From assembly GCA_037953745.1 (NCBI GenBank), contig JBAKBP010003157.1, positions 1-64,000 on the forward strand: DNA of 64,000 bases, read 5' to 3'. This document shows, piece after piece, positions 33,866-44,566 of this stretch. The translations under genes were made by a program, and so were the position numbers. Source of the DNA: Lithodes maja (lineage: Eukaryota; Arthropoda; Malacostraca; Decapoda; Lithodidae). The notes below the pieces were generated by a model. The model ran no database searches. It was not told where the DNA came from and saw nothing but the letters and a program-made list of their open reading frames with translations. The stretch's first letter is position 1; each line of letters opens with the position of its first letter.

Positions 33866-34109
33866 TAGCTTAATTGTTGGATAATGGATAATTAGGTTGC
33901 TGGGTTTTTGGAATAAGTTCTTCAATATTTTTCTTTATTTTCATCTTTTACCCCACAATTTCCCTGATCTTCATAGCCCTCCCCACTATCGGGCAACATA
34001 GATGATGATTTCAATTAATCACGGGTGTGTGTGTGGGGGGGGGGGGGGGGGGGTGGCAGAGCTCTCCCACACCCCATCCTGTATCCAATGGCGAAGAGTT
34101 GGCTGGCAT

Positions 34110-34500
34110 TTTCTACATTTTCAGCTTTTATGAAGCCTAACAATTGTCCAATCCGAGCCAACTTTTGCCAAAACATGACTGTTTTTTTTCATTTTGGGGG
34201 TTTCTTAAGTTGAAAAACAAGAAAACCTGAGCCAACTTTTTTTTGCCACTTTCTGACTTTTATGAAGCTGAAAAATCTTAAAATCCGAGCCAACTTTTGC
34301 CAAAACTTGGCTCGAGTTTTTTAATTTTGGGGTTTTCTTAAGTTGAAAAACAAGAAAACCCGAGCCAACTTCTTTTTTGCACTTACTGTCTTTTATGCAG
34401 CTGAAAAATCTTAAAATCCGAGCCAACTTTTGCCAAAACTTGGCTCGGGTTTTTTCATTTTGGAGTTTTCTCAAGTTGAAAAACAACAAAACCCGAGCCA
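34110..34500 (+). repeat. About 130-bp tandem repeat with GAGCCAAC inverted motifs, array A
   Basis: The units contain CCGAGCCAACTTTTGCC facing AAAACTTGGCTCGGGTTTT, plus TTAAGTTGAAAAACAAGAAA and TTTTATG.AGCTGAAAAATC. Three units occur here and three near 35630-35995, with a single unit at 37370-37460. Frames across them are artefacts. Confidence 0.8.
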
Positions 34501-34854
34501 ACTTTCATCATACAAACCCTTATATCGCCTTTTTATGTCTTTAACCCCACATTTTCCCTGATCTTCATAGCCCTCCCCACTATCGGGCGCCGTGTCTTAA
34601 GATCGTTGGATAAAGGGGAAAACGATTTTTGCGGAGGTTGAAACTAATGCCAATCACTATATATTGATGCAAATAAACTAAAACTAAACAAAAAATAATG
34701 AAAATAATTGGTGGGTGGTTTCCTTAATATTTTCCTATTTTTTCGGTTTCCACGCATCCAACACCAAGCTAGGCTAGGCTTAGGCTACACCCTTTTCGGA
34801 AAAACTAAATAAGATGGTCACCAATTTTCCCATGGATTTTTTTATTTTTCCCTG

Positions 34855-35995
34855 GGTATATATTAAGCAAACCACCCACCAAATTTCATGACAATTTTGA
34901 AATGCATGTTGGAATCCCTATAAACTGTACTTCATTTTTATGTAAGTCTGATAATTTGGAAAAATCGATTAGGCTAAGGGAGAAAATTAACATTGAAAAT
35001 GATGTGTAAAAAGTCTCCCATAAACGGCGGGCCGCTATGTTATTGTAGTTTGCGGCCTAATTTCGTCTGTTAATTCACTTTCTCCTTAATTGGACCCCCT
35101 ATGAAGTACAACAGATTATGATGACATAAGTGACGGGTGTTTAGAGGGGGCAGAACTCCCCCTTCAACATATTACGTGTCTCACAGTAACTTCTATTATA
35201 TAAACAACCCAAGAATTTTCACAGATTTTAAAAATTTCATTTAGGATGTAATATAACCTATACTCCATGTTAAAATAAGTGTCAACCCTCGAAAAATTCT
35301 ATTAAGGGAGATACAGAACCTAGAACCTGTAACGATTTTTGTCCAGGTTTTTTTTTCCTCCCCATAGACGGCACACAACACGACTCGGCGGACCTCTTTC
35401 TCCCTGCCTTTCAGTCTAATTAACACTAGGAATTTACCTAATTTTCTATCCAATGTACTATCCAACCAGCGGGGGTGTGGGGGCGGCAGCCCCCACCCAT
35501 AATACTAGGTTAGGTTAGGTTAGGTAAGGTTGGTAGGTTAGGCTAAAATCTTTAATGTTGCTTAATTGTTGGATAATGGATAATGAGCTTACTGGGCAAG
35601 TTCATTTTCTATCCCATGTATCATCCAACAACTTTTGCCAAAACTTTATTTTTTTTTTTTCATTTTGGGGGTTTCTGAAGTTGAAAAACAAGAAAACCTG
35701 AGCCAACTTTTTTTTGCCACTTTCTGACTTTTATGAAGCTGAAAAATCTTAAAATCCTAGCCAACTTTTGCCAAAACTTGGCTCGAGTTTTTTTCATTTT
35801 GGGGTTTTCTTAAGTTGAAAAACAAGAAAACCCGAGCCAACTTCTTTTTTGCACTTGCTGTCTTTTATGCAGCTGAAAAATCTTAAAATCCGAGCCAACT
35901 TTTGCCAAAACTTGGCTCGGGTTTTTTCATTTTGGGGTTTTCTCAAGTTGAAAAACAACAAAACCTGAGCCAACTTTCATCATAAAGTTGATTTT
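34855..35995 (+). repeat. Duplicated block, copy B
   Basis: It matches copy A at 32147 but lacks the segment with the zinc-ribbon fragment. It contains one hairpin-TTAGG module (about 35465-35550) and a second GAGCCAAC array (35630-35995). The order of the two parts suggests segmental duplication of a composite element. Confidence 0.8.
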
Positions 35996-36360
35996 GGCTC
36001 ATGTTTCCCTAAATTGCAAACCCCAAAAAGCATAATTTTGGAAAACCCGAGCCAATATTTGGCAAAACTTGGATCGTATTTTGAGAATCGAAAAAGACTA
36101 ACTAAATGTCGGAAATCGGCTCATGATTTCCCTAATTGCAAAGCCATATAACCAGATTTATCGAAAATGTAGCACTTATTTAAATCATAAATATCCAGTA
36201 ACATAGACCTAGTACATTGGATACAAGCCTAATCCACACCTAACGCCTACAATGTGTCCGTAGTACCTAGTAGGCCTACGTGGGATACATCATGGCGGTT
36301 GGGCCGGCGCCCATTTAGTAGCCTACCGGTATTCGGCCGTATCTGTAAATACGAATGCGA

Positions 36361-36504
36361 GTCACTTAGAGCGAATTCCTGATCGAGCGGATGCACAATC
36401 CAACCTAACTTAACCTAACCTAACCTAACTTAACCTAACCTAACCTAACCTAACCTAACCTAAATGCGCCTCCGCTCGAATATGAATTCGCTCGAAGTGT
36501 CCAG
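36361..36504. repeat. Foldback with a (CCTAA)n core
   Basis: Arms of about 40 bp (GAGCGAATTCCTGATCGAGCGG and, inverted, GAGCGAATTCATATTCGAGCGG) flank a CCTAACCTAA array at 36401-36463. This repeats, in a different family, the layout of the inverted repeat at 12689-14022. Confidence 0.75.
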
Positions 36505-37365
36505 ATACCGTAAATACTACCGCAACTACGAATCTTATTTCTGAAACCTAGTACTGTATATTAACCTAACCAAACAACCCAACCTATCGACAGAGATGGG
36601 CAGGTGGAGTGGACTAAAAATCTGGTGGACAGACCTCGGGACACAGGTGAAAATGGCGTGTGTACGAATCGGTGCCGTCCATAGGAAGGTATTAACCATG
36701 TTTCGACAAAATTCCATTTTAGTACCATATATTTGTATTAGGTTTTGCCGAGGCTTAAAACACATTTTCATATTATGTTTAGAGCATATAAAATCCATAT
36801 TTGTTTTCAAATATTGCAAAATAATTGGTGACCAACTTATTTAGTTACAGTATATTCAATGGTTTTTATTCACAACACTTGGATAGGCACACAGACATAT
36901 AAATTATACAGAGGGTTGTTCAGCGGCTCACTCGTACACAGGATAAATTAGATAAAATCAAGAGGCGGAAACAAACAATTGTCCTAAAAGTACGGTAAAT
37001 GGGTTAGCTTGAACACATGTAGGTCTAATTAGTTTATAAGAACACAGGATGATTGTAACTGGTAAATAAACGAGGAAATGGTAGATTCCCATAATAATAC
37101 ATAGGCCTACAAAGAGTTCGAATGACAAGGAACTCGGTAAACCTGACTTTTTGGACCGACAGCGATTTCAGTAAGTTTTACTTTGTTTTTTGTATTTTTT
37201 CCTTCAGATATAGTGTTGTTTTATACTGAAGAGGAGCGGAAATGAGTATTTACCCATTTTCCAACAATCTAAAAACATGCCCCCCACTAGTGGGGACGGC
37301 TATGAAGTTCAGGGAAAATGAGGGGTTAAAAGCGTAAAAATAAAATAATACAGTATAGCGTTTTG
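36505..37365. other. No gene recognised
   Basis: AT-rich. Open frames at 36535-36844 on both strands have no recognisable domain. No transposon ends are found. Confidence 0.45.
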
Positions 37366-37524
37366 TATCAAAACTTGGCTCGGGTTTTCCCAAATTGCAA
37401 ACCCATACAACCCACTTTTGTGAATACCCGAGCCAACTTTTGACGAAAGCTGGCTCGGATTTCACGGGGTGGAGTGGGTAGCCTAATATCTCATGTTATA
37501 AAAATAGTCAACTTTGGGAAGACA

Positions 37525-37725
37525 TTAGCCTAACCCAACAACCTTACCTAACCTATCCTAGTATTATGGGTGGGGGCTACCGCCCCCACACGCCGGCTGG
37601 TTGGGTTAGACTTTTTTTTTTTTTTTTTTTTAAATGTTCTAGGCTATTAGCCTAACCTAACAACCTTACCTAACCTAACCTAGTATGTGGGTGGGGGCTG
37701 CCACCCCCACTGGTTGGGTACTGGC
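37525..37725 (+). repeat. Two tandem hairpin-TTAGG modules
   Basis: TAGCCTAACC.AACAACCTTACC, CCTAGTAT and GTGGGGGCTACCGCCCCCAC or its variant GTGGGGGCTGCCACCCCCAC occur twice, separated by a poly-T. They are in inverse orientation to the 33-kb group. Sequence between here and 38140 holds no gene. Confidence 0.8.
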
Positions 37726-38142
37726 TGAAAAAGTATTGTTTTACAGTATACTGTATAGGCCTATGTATTTTAGCGTTTTTTTTTCTTCTCCCTTATAATA
37801 CATTTCAGCTCTTCACCCGCTGAACCCCAGCTAGTTTGTAATAAAAGTCCCACCCAGGCCCAGAGGGTTGAATTTTTTTTTTTTTCCAGAAACAATAGCG
37901 AATGGGATAGGAATGAAGGAAAAAACTATCAAAAAGCTCAAAAAATGGTCCTACAGAGCCCCCGAAAACGGATTTTACAAGAGTAAAAAATTGAAGGCAA
38001 TTTCCCCCAAAAAAAGTGTTTTGCGTGCTCACGCGCACACGGTTGGACTTTGAGAGTTTTCAACTATCGGCATGGTTGCATGGGATATTAACACAGTTCC
38101 CATACAAATCTGAGCCCTCTAGGTGCCATAGGACCGAAGTAA

Positions 38143-38232
38143 TTAACCTGGACGCAACCATTGCGTCGCTGGGATTTAGCGTTCCATACATTGCCGACGC
38201 AACACGTGCGACGCTGGGTCTCAGCGGGTTAA
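38143..38232. mobile_element. Possible 90-bp TTAA-flanked element
   Basis: TTAACCTGGACGCAACC at one side and GTCTCAGCGGGTTAA at the other, with internal palindromes GACGCAACCATTGCGTC and CGACGCAACACGTGCGACG. The terminal inverted repeat is weak, so the call rests on the TTAA pair and the CC/GG start only. Confidence 0.3.
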
Positions 38233-39154
38233 TGACATATATAGCAATAATGTATATGCTCTACCGAACCTATTCGGCCTAAAAAGATCGATGGGCTAGC
38301 TGTCGGTCCAAAACATCAGTATAACCAGGAACTCTAAAGCATAAATGCAACTCTTAACTCTGGAATTAAATACACTATAGCCTAATGCCTAAGTCTCAAT
38401 GATATGATGTGTGGCAGGAACTCTAGGTTGACGTGTAGAGTGCATGTTAAAATAAAGTGGCAATATTATAATTGTATCTACATTTCCTCTTCAGGGGGTC
38501 ACGGGAGCCCGGGCCCGAGGAAGTATCTATATATTTCGGTATATTTCGCTACATTCCGGTCTTGTTCATACTTTAGTGACATCCTGGGCAAGAATATACA
38601 TTGGAGTGGTTTATGAGTTTCGAACCAAGCTGCAAATAATGCCTTTTGGACTATTAAACATAGTGGTGACGAAACGGGTCTGAATTTTGGTGACGAAACG
38701 GGTTTTTGGGGACGAACCGGGTAGTGACGAAACGTCCATAACCCCCCCCCCCTAGGAGGTAGGCCATGTAGAGGACTTTATTTTTCCCATTTTCGAGGAT
38801 GTAGGATATTATTGTTATATTGTAGCTTATATATTATAGACTAAGGTTAGTTAATATATGTGTTAGCCTTGGAGGATAACATTTTTGATATGTGATGGAT
38901 GGGTGAAATATATTGCAATAAATAAATTGTGGCTAGGCTAATAGGCCTAGTTCATAGTGGTTCAGTAATAAGATATTTTTGTGAGGCTAGGCTAGTAATT
39001 CCGATAAATCTACAGTTATACTACCCCTATTTTGTCGCTATTCTGTTGGTACTAATGGGTTAATATTATTAGTAGTAGCCTAGACTTAATATGGTTTGAT
39101 GATGCGCGGAAATGTATATTTGACTTGTAATAGATACATTGAAGTATTACAAAC

Positions 39155-39245
39155 CTTCGCGAACCCATAAACAGGGAACGTGAGCTGGGTTTAGACCGTC
39201 GCGCACACATAAACAGGGAACATGAGCTGGGTTTAGACCGGTCGC
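39155..39245 (+). repeat. About 47-bp direct duplication
   Basis: CATAAACAGGGAAC.TGAGCTGGGTTTAGACCG occurs twice in a row. No function is apparent. Sequence from 38233 to here shows short GTGACGAAACGGGT repeats (38665-38735) and no gene. Confidence 0.7.
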
Positions 39246-39277
39246 GAGACAGGTTAGGCTAATGTTAAAAATACTAA

Positions 39278-39690
39278 AATACGACGGTCCTCGGTATTAA
39301 ACAACACTGTATATCAAATGCGATGGTCCTCGGTATTAAACAACACTGTATATCAAATGCGATGGTCCTCGGTATTAAACAACACTGTATATCAAATGCG
39401 ATGGTCCTCGGTATTAAACAACACTGTATATCAAATGCGATGGTCCTCGGTATTAAACAACACTGTATATCAAATGCGACGGTCCTCGGTATTAAACAAC
39501 ACTGTATATCAAATGCGATGGTCCTCGGTATTAAACAACACTGTATATCAAATGCGATGGTCCTCGGTATTAAACAACACTGTATATCAAATGCGACGGT
39601 CCTCGGTATTAAACAACACTGTATATCAAATGCGATGGTCCTCGGTATTAAACAACACTGTATATCAAATGCGATGGTCCTCGGTATTAA
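39278..39690 (+). repeat. 39-bp minisatellite, eleven units before an insertion
   Basis: The core GGTCCTCGGTATTAAACAAC repeats every 39 bp from about 39285 to 39675. The period is a multiple of three, so several long frames appear on both strands. The last unit is cut at TATTAA by the piggyBac-like element, and its remainder (ACAACACTGTATATCAAA) resumes right after the element at 41696. Confidence 0.95.
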
Positions 39691-41691
39691 CCCTCCGACC
39701 CCGGCTAGGGAATATCGTGACTGTACTTTGTGTCCGGGGGTTTTCAGGAATTTTGGTCCCTGTTGATTCACATGTTACTCCTGAAATACATTACACAAAG
39801 TTATAAAAAAAACAGAAAAATGTAGCACAAACCTTCATGTGTAGAATGCCGTTGAGTAGAGGTCTCTAGCCCAAGTGATTGCATAATGGTGAGCGCGGGA
39901 AGTGGAGTGATTTTTATGCGTGAAAATCATCCCGCGTTCGGATGCGTCGCCTTTGCCCAGGCCCCGGCTCGGCTAACCTACTGTTTTCTTAGCCACTCGT
40001 CGCGCAAAACCTTTTACCTCCCGGAGGCGATTTTATGTATTGATAGTGATGTTATTATAGTTATTTGGAGTCCAATTATATAAAATATGTTTATTAGGCT
40101 ATGATTGTAACAAATATTTCACATTTTCACTCGATACCGTAGTTTTTATGAGTAATTGAGGTAGGTTATTGTTATATTAGGCACTGATTATTCGTTATCA
40201 CAGGTGTTTATTATACTTTGGCCATCTAATATTATGTCATGTGTCACTTTCACTTAGTTATATGCTTTGTAAACGTTTTATATACAATTTATTGTGTCTT
40301 TGTTCACTTATTTATATATGTTTTCATAATACATGATTTTTTTATCACAATACACCTGTACATTGTTTTATTTCCACTTGTTGCCTATATACATACATAT
40401 TGTCAGTCTTTGGTACTTTCACTATGATTATTAGTTAGTACTCCTGCTTGCTGTGGTATTCAGCAAAGCACGGTATAGTACATAGTGACACCTGGCACTC
40501 CACACACTGCATGGTGGTCTTTTTGTGCTTCCTCGGCCTCACCTGGCTGTTCCAGCAGACATGGCACCGCCTTCTGCTAATGGTGACTCCATCTCGTTCC
40601 AGAGGCAGGTAACCGTGCTTGTGCACATTTACATACTGTGCACACTGCAGGCGGTCCTGAACGGGGCGCCCAGGTTGTGCCACTGCCCTCTGTGGAGCTA
40701 GAGCGGGGGCAGCACGCCCACGAACTTTGGCGGCGCGCACCCTAGGGCGGCCAGGAGCACGACGGCGCCCAGGCCCAGCCCGGCGGCCAGCCCGGCGGCC
40801 AGGGCGGCCAGGAGCACGACGGCCCTGGGCAAAGCGTCTGGGTTGAGGGTCGTCGATGTCCATAAAGTCGTCGTCATCGTCGTTGTCGTCAGAGCTGTCA
40901 TCTTGCCCTGACGGTGGACCCAGGTAATCATGGCCAGAGTCATCTGTGAGGTGCCCTTCTTCTTCAGAGCCCCCCTCATAATCTCGCGGGGAACGAATGA
41001 TGCGTGGGCGGCGTGTAGGTCGGCGAGGTGGGGAAGGAGTGGGTAAATAGGCCGAAAGTGGGGGGTCCTCAACCCTAGGGAGTGCTGGTGGTGGTGGGGA
41101 AGAATGGCGGGAGCCTGGGGCAACTTGGGTGGCGTGGGTAGATAAGGAAGACAATGGCGGGTCAACCTCAGCCTCCCGCTCAGCCTCACTATCATCACTT
41201 TCATCGTCATGGTCAAATCCACTAAAAAAGGCGTATCTTTCATGGATTTCGTCTAGATCGTCAAAATCTTCAATATAGTGAGACTGATAAGACTCGGAGC
41301 TATCACTACCCAACTCATCAACACTATTTTGGCCTTCACCACGTTCATAACTCCTCAAAGCTATCTCAATACCTCCGGGAGTCAACGCATCTTGTACGTG
41401 CCTTTGCGTTAGGGCGCGACGAACATGGGCAGGCGTCGAAGGGAGCGTAGAATCGGACACAAGGGAATAACTTTTTGGGCTAGTATCCATGTTGGCGGCA
41501 GGGTAGAGACTGTTTTGGTGGCGTACATGCTGTCTGGTGGCGTCGCCTAGCGACGCCTGGTGACCACGGAGCGAAATTTTTACGCGCGCCATTCGAAAGC
41601 ACACACGCAAGCAATGGTACAGTGTTGTACCACCCGGGTTCCTCGGGCCAAAAAAAAATGGTACACACGTGTACCACCCGGGGTCGAAGGG
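39691..41691 (-). mobile_element. 2-kb piggyBac-like element inserted in the 39-bp array
   Basis: The ends are CCCTCCGACCCCGG and, inverted, CCCTTCGACCCCGG (13 of 14), flanked by TTAA (39687-39690 and 41692-41695). The array unit it interrupts supplies the target: ...GTATTAA before and TTAAACAACACTG after. Subterminal GGTAC..GTACC palindromes repeat near 41615-41675. One ORF is encoded on the minus strand. Confidence 0.9.
40435..41592 (-). CDS. Core-less piggyBac-derived protein (acidic N-terminus, basic linker, cysteine-rich C-terminus)
   Basis: 385 codons from the ATG at 41592, about 100 bp inside the element's right end. Order of regions: a short basic start (MARVKISLRG), a Ser/Asp/Glu-rich acidic region with several DDESDDSE-like clusters (about residues 70-240), an Arg/Gly/Pro stretch with AT-hook-like GRP motifs (about 250-300), then a C-terminal cysteine-rich domain with CHVC, CVEC, C..PC and a final YH, the zinc-binding layout of piggyBac transposases that binds the terminal repeats. 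The DDD catalytic core that normally lies between is absent, so the protein cannot cut DNA. It may be a deletion derivative or a DNA-binding competitor of an active transposase; the latter is inference. Complete and uninterrupted. Confidence 0.75.
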   Translation of the reverse strand: MARVKISLRGHQASLGDATRQHVRHQNSLYPAANMDTSPKSYSLVSDSTLPSTPAHVRRALTQRHVQDALTPGGIEIALRSYERGEGQNSVDELGSDSSESYQSHYIEDFDDLDEIHERYAFFSGFDHDDESDDSEAEREAEVDPPLSSLSTHATQVAPGSRHSSPPPPALPRVEDPPLSAYLPTPSPPRRPTRRPRIIRSPRDYEGGSEEEGHLTDDSGHDYLGPPSGQDDSSDDNDDDDDFMDIDDPQPRRFAQGRRAPGRPGRRAGRRAGPGRRRAPGRPRVRAAKVRGRAAPALAPQRAVAQPGRPVQDRLQCAQYVNVHKHGYLPLERDGVTISRRRCHVCWNSQVRPRKHKKTTMQCVECQVSLCTIPCFAEYHSKQEY

Positions 41692-41695
41692 TTAA

Positions 41696-42590
41696 ACAAC
41701 ACTGTATATCAAATAAAAAATAAAAAACCAACAAATTACCTGAAAAACTCATATCTGGTTGGTGATAATTTTTTATCAAAATAAAAAAAAAATCCAGTTT
41801 CCGCGTCTGCTGAACAGTGTGTCAAAGCAAAAAAGCTTGGTTTTAGGACTGACTTAAGATCACCCTAATTGAGACTGGCTTACGAGGGGGGGTCCGGGGG
41901 GCAAAGCCCCCCAGGCTGCCGCAGGCATACCAACGACTTAACGACAATCATAAATTGAATTATCAATAAAATACAGAAATATGTTAGAAAATATCCATAC
42001 AGGCGACTGGATGGATATATGTGTAATTAATAGAAACATACAATCGATAGGCTAGGCTAAGTAAGACTTCTGAATTGACTACCTATCTATTGACACTCTG
42101 GTAGCGAGTCCTGGGCTTATAGGGCCGCTATAGCCTAGATCTAGGCTAAACAGAATTATTCTATGGGCCTACAATACTCAATAGTTATAGATGAAGATAA
42201 TAGTTTCACAAATTTCACAATAATTCACACAATTGATCATGGGCGCTCGAACTCACCGCCTCTGCTTGGGGTCTTGGGAAGCCTGGCTGAATAGCTGGCC
42301 GATATTCGACTTTATCACATCACTGTACTGTACTCCTTGATACAGCTTTGCAGACTTCTCAAATATCAATAGTTTCACTCACTATCACAGTAATCACGGT
42401 TTCGTTAGTATATCGTATGAAAATATGTGAAAATACGAGAGTATTTCCGTCAAGTAACAAACATGGAGGTAGGCCTATACTAAAGAGACGATTAAAACCG
42501 AGTTATATTTCGGAACTTATATTCTTGTCAATCTTGGTGAACCTCACATTAATTATGTTGTGCTTTATTTACCATCATACTAATGTAGGG
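41696..42590. other. No gene recognised
   Basis: It starts with the remainder of the 39-bp unit, then AT-rich DNA with a GGGGGGTCCGGGGGGCAAAG hairpin-like stretch near 41890. No domain-bearing frame. Confidence 0.5.
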
Positions 42591-42867
42591 TGTAGGTATA
42601 AAGAGTATTAGCGAGGAGATGCGTACAAGTAGACTGGGATGGTATGGACATGTGGAATGGATAAACAAAATTGGGTGAAAAGATGCAGGTCTGTGATTGT
42701 GGAGGGAGCTGCACCAAGGGGTGGACCGAGGAAGACCTGGGATCGGACTATACGTGCCGATCTCAAATCCAAGAACTTGACAATTGAAGCAGCCCTTAAC
42801 AGGGTTGCCTGGAACGCCGCCATTAGGACAAGAGACTGAAACTGCACGTATGTATTTACCTAATTTA

Positions 42868-43692
42868 CCTGCTGTTTGCGGATGATACAGTTCTGATGAG
42901 TGATAATGAATGGGAGTTGCAGGGTCTGGTAAATGAGTTTGGAACAGTGTGCGAAAAACGGAATTTGAAGGTAAATACGGGGAAGAGCAAGGTTATGGTC
43001 TTCGAAAGGGGTGAAGTCACAGAGTGTGAGGTGAAGCTGAACGGTCAGGCTATGGAGATCGTCAACTCTTTTAAGTATCTGGGCAGTGTGTTGAGTAAAG
43101 ATGGGACTATGGATGAAGAGGTGCGGGAGAGGGTACAACAGGGGAAGAGGGTTGTAGGAACGCTAAAAGCAGTAACAAGAAATAGGGTGGTCAGTATGGA
43201 AGTGAAGAAGTCCTTGCATGACAGTGTGGTAATCCCGACACTGACTTACGGAAGCGAAGCATGGACGTTGGTTGAGAGACTCAGACCAAGAGTGAGAGCA
43301 GTGGAAATGAATTACTTAAGGAGTGCGTGCGGAATTACATGGAGGGATAGACAGACTAATGAGGAAGTAAGAAGGAGGTGTGGTGTGGAGGTAGATGTGC
43401 TGGAAAGTGTGAAAAGGAACAACTTGAGATGGTTCGGCCATATGGAACGTATGGAAAGCGAGAGAATGACTAAGAGGGTGTACGAGAGTGAGGTGGAGGG
43501 ACAGAGGGGGAGAGGTAGACCGAATATGAGGTGGAAGGATGGAGTGAGGAACTACATGAATGAAGGCGGTGCTGGTTGGGGGGGAGGGGCGTCGACTGAC
43601 TGGGGACAGAGGTGCATGGGGGCGGTTCGTTCGTGGCCACCCCTTCGGGGATCACGGCGTCAGGCAATAGATAGATAGATAGATAGACCTAA
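42868..43692 (+). pseudogene. RTE-B LINE polymerase C-terminal part, 5'-truncated
   Basis: It starts at the palm C box (LLFADDTVL just before 42896) and continues as one open frame to 43678: KNRLKVN-type KRNLKVNTGKSKVMVFERGE, SFKYLGSVLSKDGTMDEEV, TYGSEAWTL and RWFGHMERM, the usual RTE-group C-terminus. An ATAG tail follows. The open frame suggests recent insertion. The N-terminal endonuclease and most of the polymerase are missing. Confidence 0.8.
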
Positions 43693-44566
43693 TTGTAGTT
43701 TACAGGAGTTGAGCTAAGCTCGTGTTGTCCCGTCTCTCAGTCTACTTTTTATCCAATTTTTTCTTGAAAATATGGATGTTCCTTGCCCCTACCACCTCCT
43801 CCTCCAGCCCATTCCATTTGTCAATACATCTATAGGGGAAGCTAAACTTCCTGATATCGTTCTTGCAGGTAGGTCTTTTTACTTTGTAGCTGTGGCCTCT
43901 AGTTATTCCTGTATCCATAATTAATATATCCTCCCTATCCAGCCTCTCCAGCCCCCGGGTACATTTGTACATCATTATCATGACTCCCCTCTCTCTCCTC
44001 TCTTTTAGACTCGGTAGATTTAATTTGTCTAGCCTCCCTTCATATGGCAGTTCTCTGAGACTTGGAACCAATCTAGTGACTGCTCTCTGCATTCTTTCTA
44101 ACTTGTGAACATGCTTCTTTAGATGCGGGGACCACCCCACTGCTGCATACTCCAATCTTGGTCTAATCATACTCTTCATAATTTTCGCTACCATGGTCTC
44201 ATCCAAGTAGTTCAGAGCAACTTTCATATTCCCGGCCATTGCATACATTCCGCTAAAGAGCTTGTTAATATGTTTCTCTGGCGACAAATTATCTTGTATA
44301 ATCAACCCTAAATCTTTTTCGGCCTTGCTAATTATATTATCTCCCATCCTGTACTCCCAATTTGGTCTATTCACACTTCTTCCCATATTTAACACATGGC
44401 ATTTACTTATATTAAATTTCATTTTCCACTTGGTGCTCCATTCGTATATTTTATCTAAATCCCCTTGCAGCTCCTCACAACTACTTTTATTTGTTATTTG
44501 TCTCATAATTTTTACGTCATCTGCAAACATTGACATGTAAGAGTTTATGCCTATCGGCAGGTGTGT
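43693..44566 (-). pseudogene. LINE-C copy 2, 5'-truncated
   Basis: The minus-strand frame 44536-43742 is nearly identical to the C-terminal half of the copy at 53504: MFADDVKIMRQI, KMKFNISKCHVLNMG, MIRPRLEYAAV.WSPHLKKH, then YRCIDKWNGLEEEVVGARNI. Two residues (EK) are missing relative to that copy. Its 3' end (TTTACCTAATTGTAGTTTAC) is split by RTE-B. Confidence 0.8.

Larger units (their letters stand above)
32147..33910 (+). repeat. Duplicated block, copy A
   Basis: GTATATATTAAGCAAACCAC through ATTCTATTAAGGGAGATACA recurs at 34855-35330 with few differences, and CATAGACGGCACACAACACG onward recurs at 35365. Copy A holds an extra segment of about 700 bp (32640-33360) that copy B lacks. Its right part contains three hairpin-TTAGG modules in tandem. 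Confidence 0.8.

Noticed and set aside
34205..34501. 98-codon Lys/Phe-rich minus-strand frame
   Set aside because: It lies entirely in a 130-bp tandem repeat and shows the repeat period in its residues.
39278..39690. Possible CRISPR array
   Set aside because: Units are contiguous with no variable spacers, and the setting is a eukaryotic genome.
39274..39806. Three long overlapping frames of 13-residue repeats
   Set aside because: Same cause: a 39-bp tandem repeat without stops in several frames.
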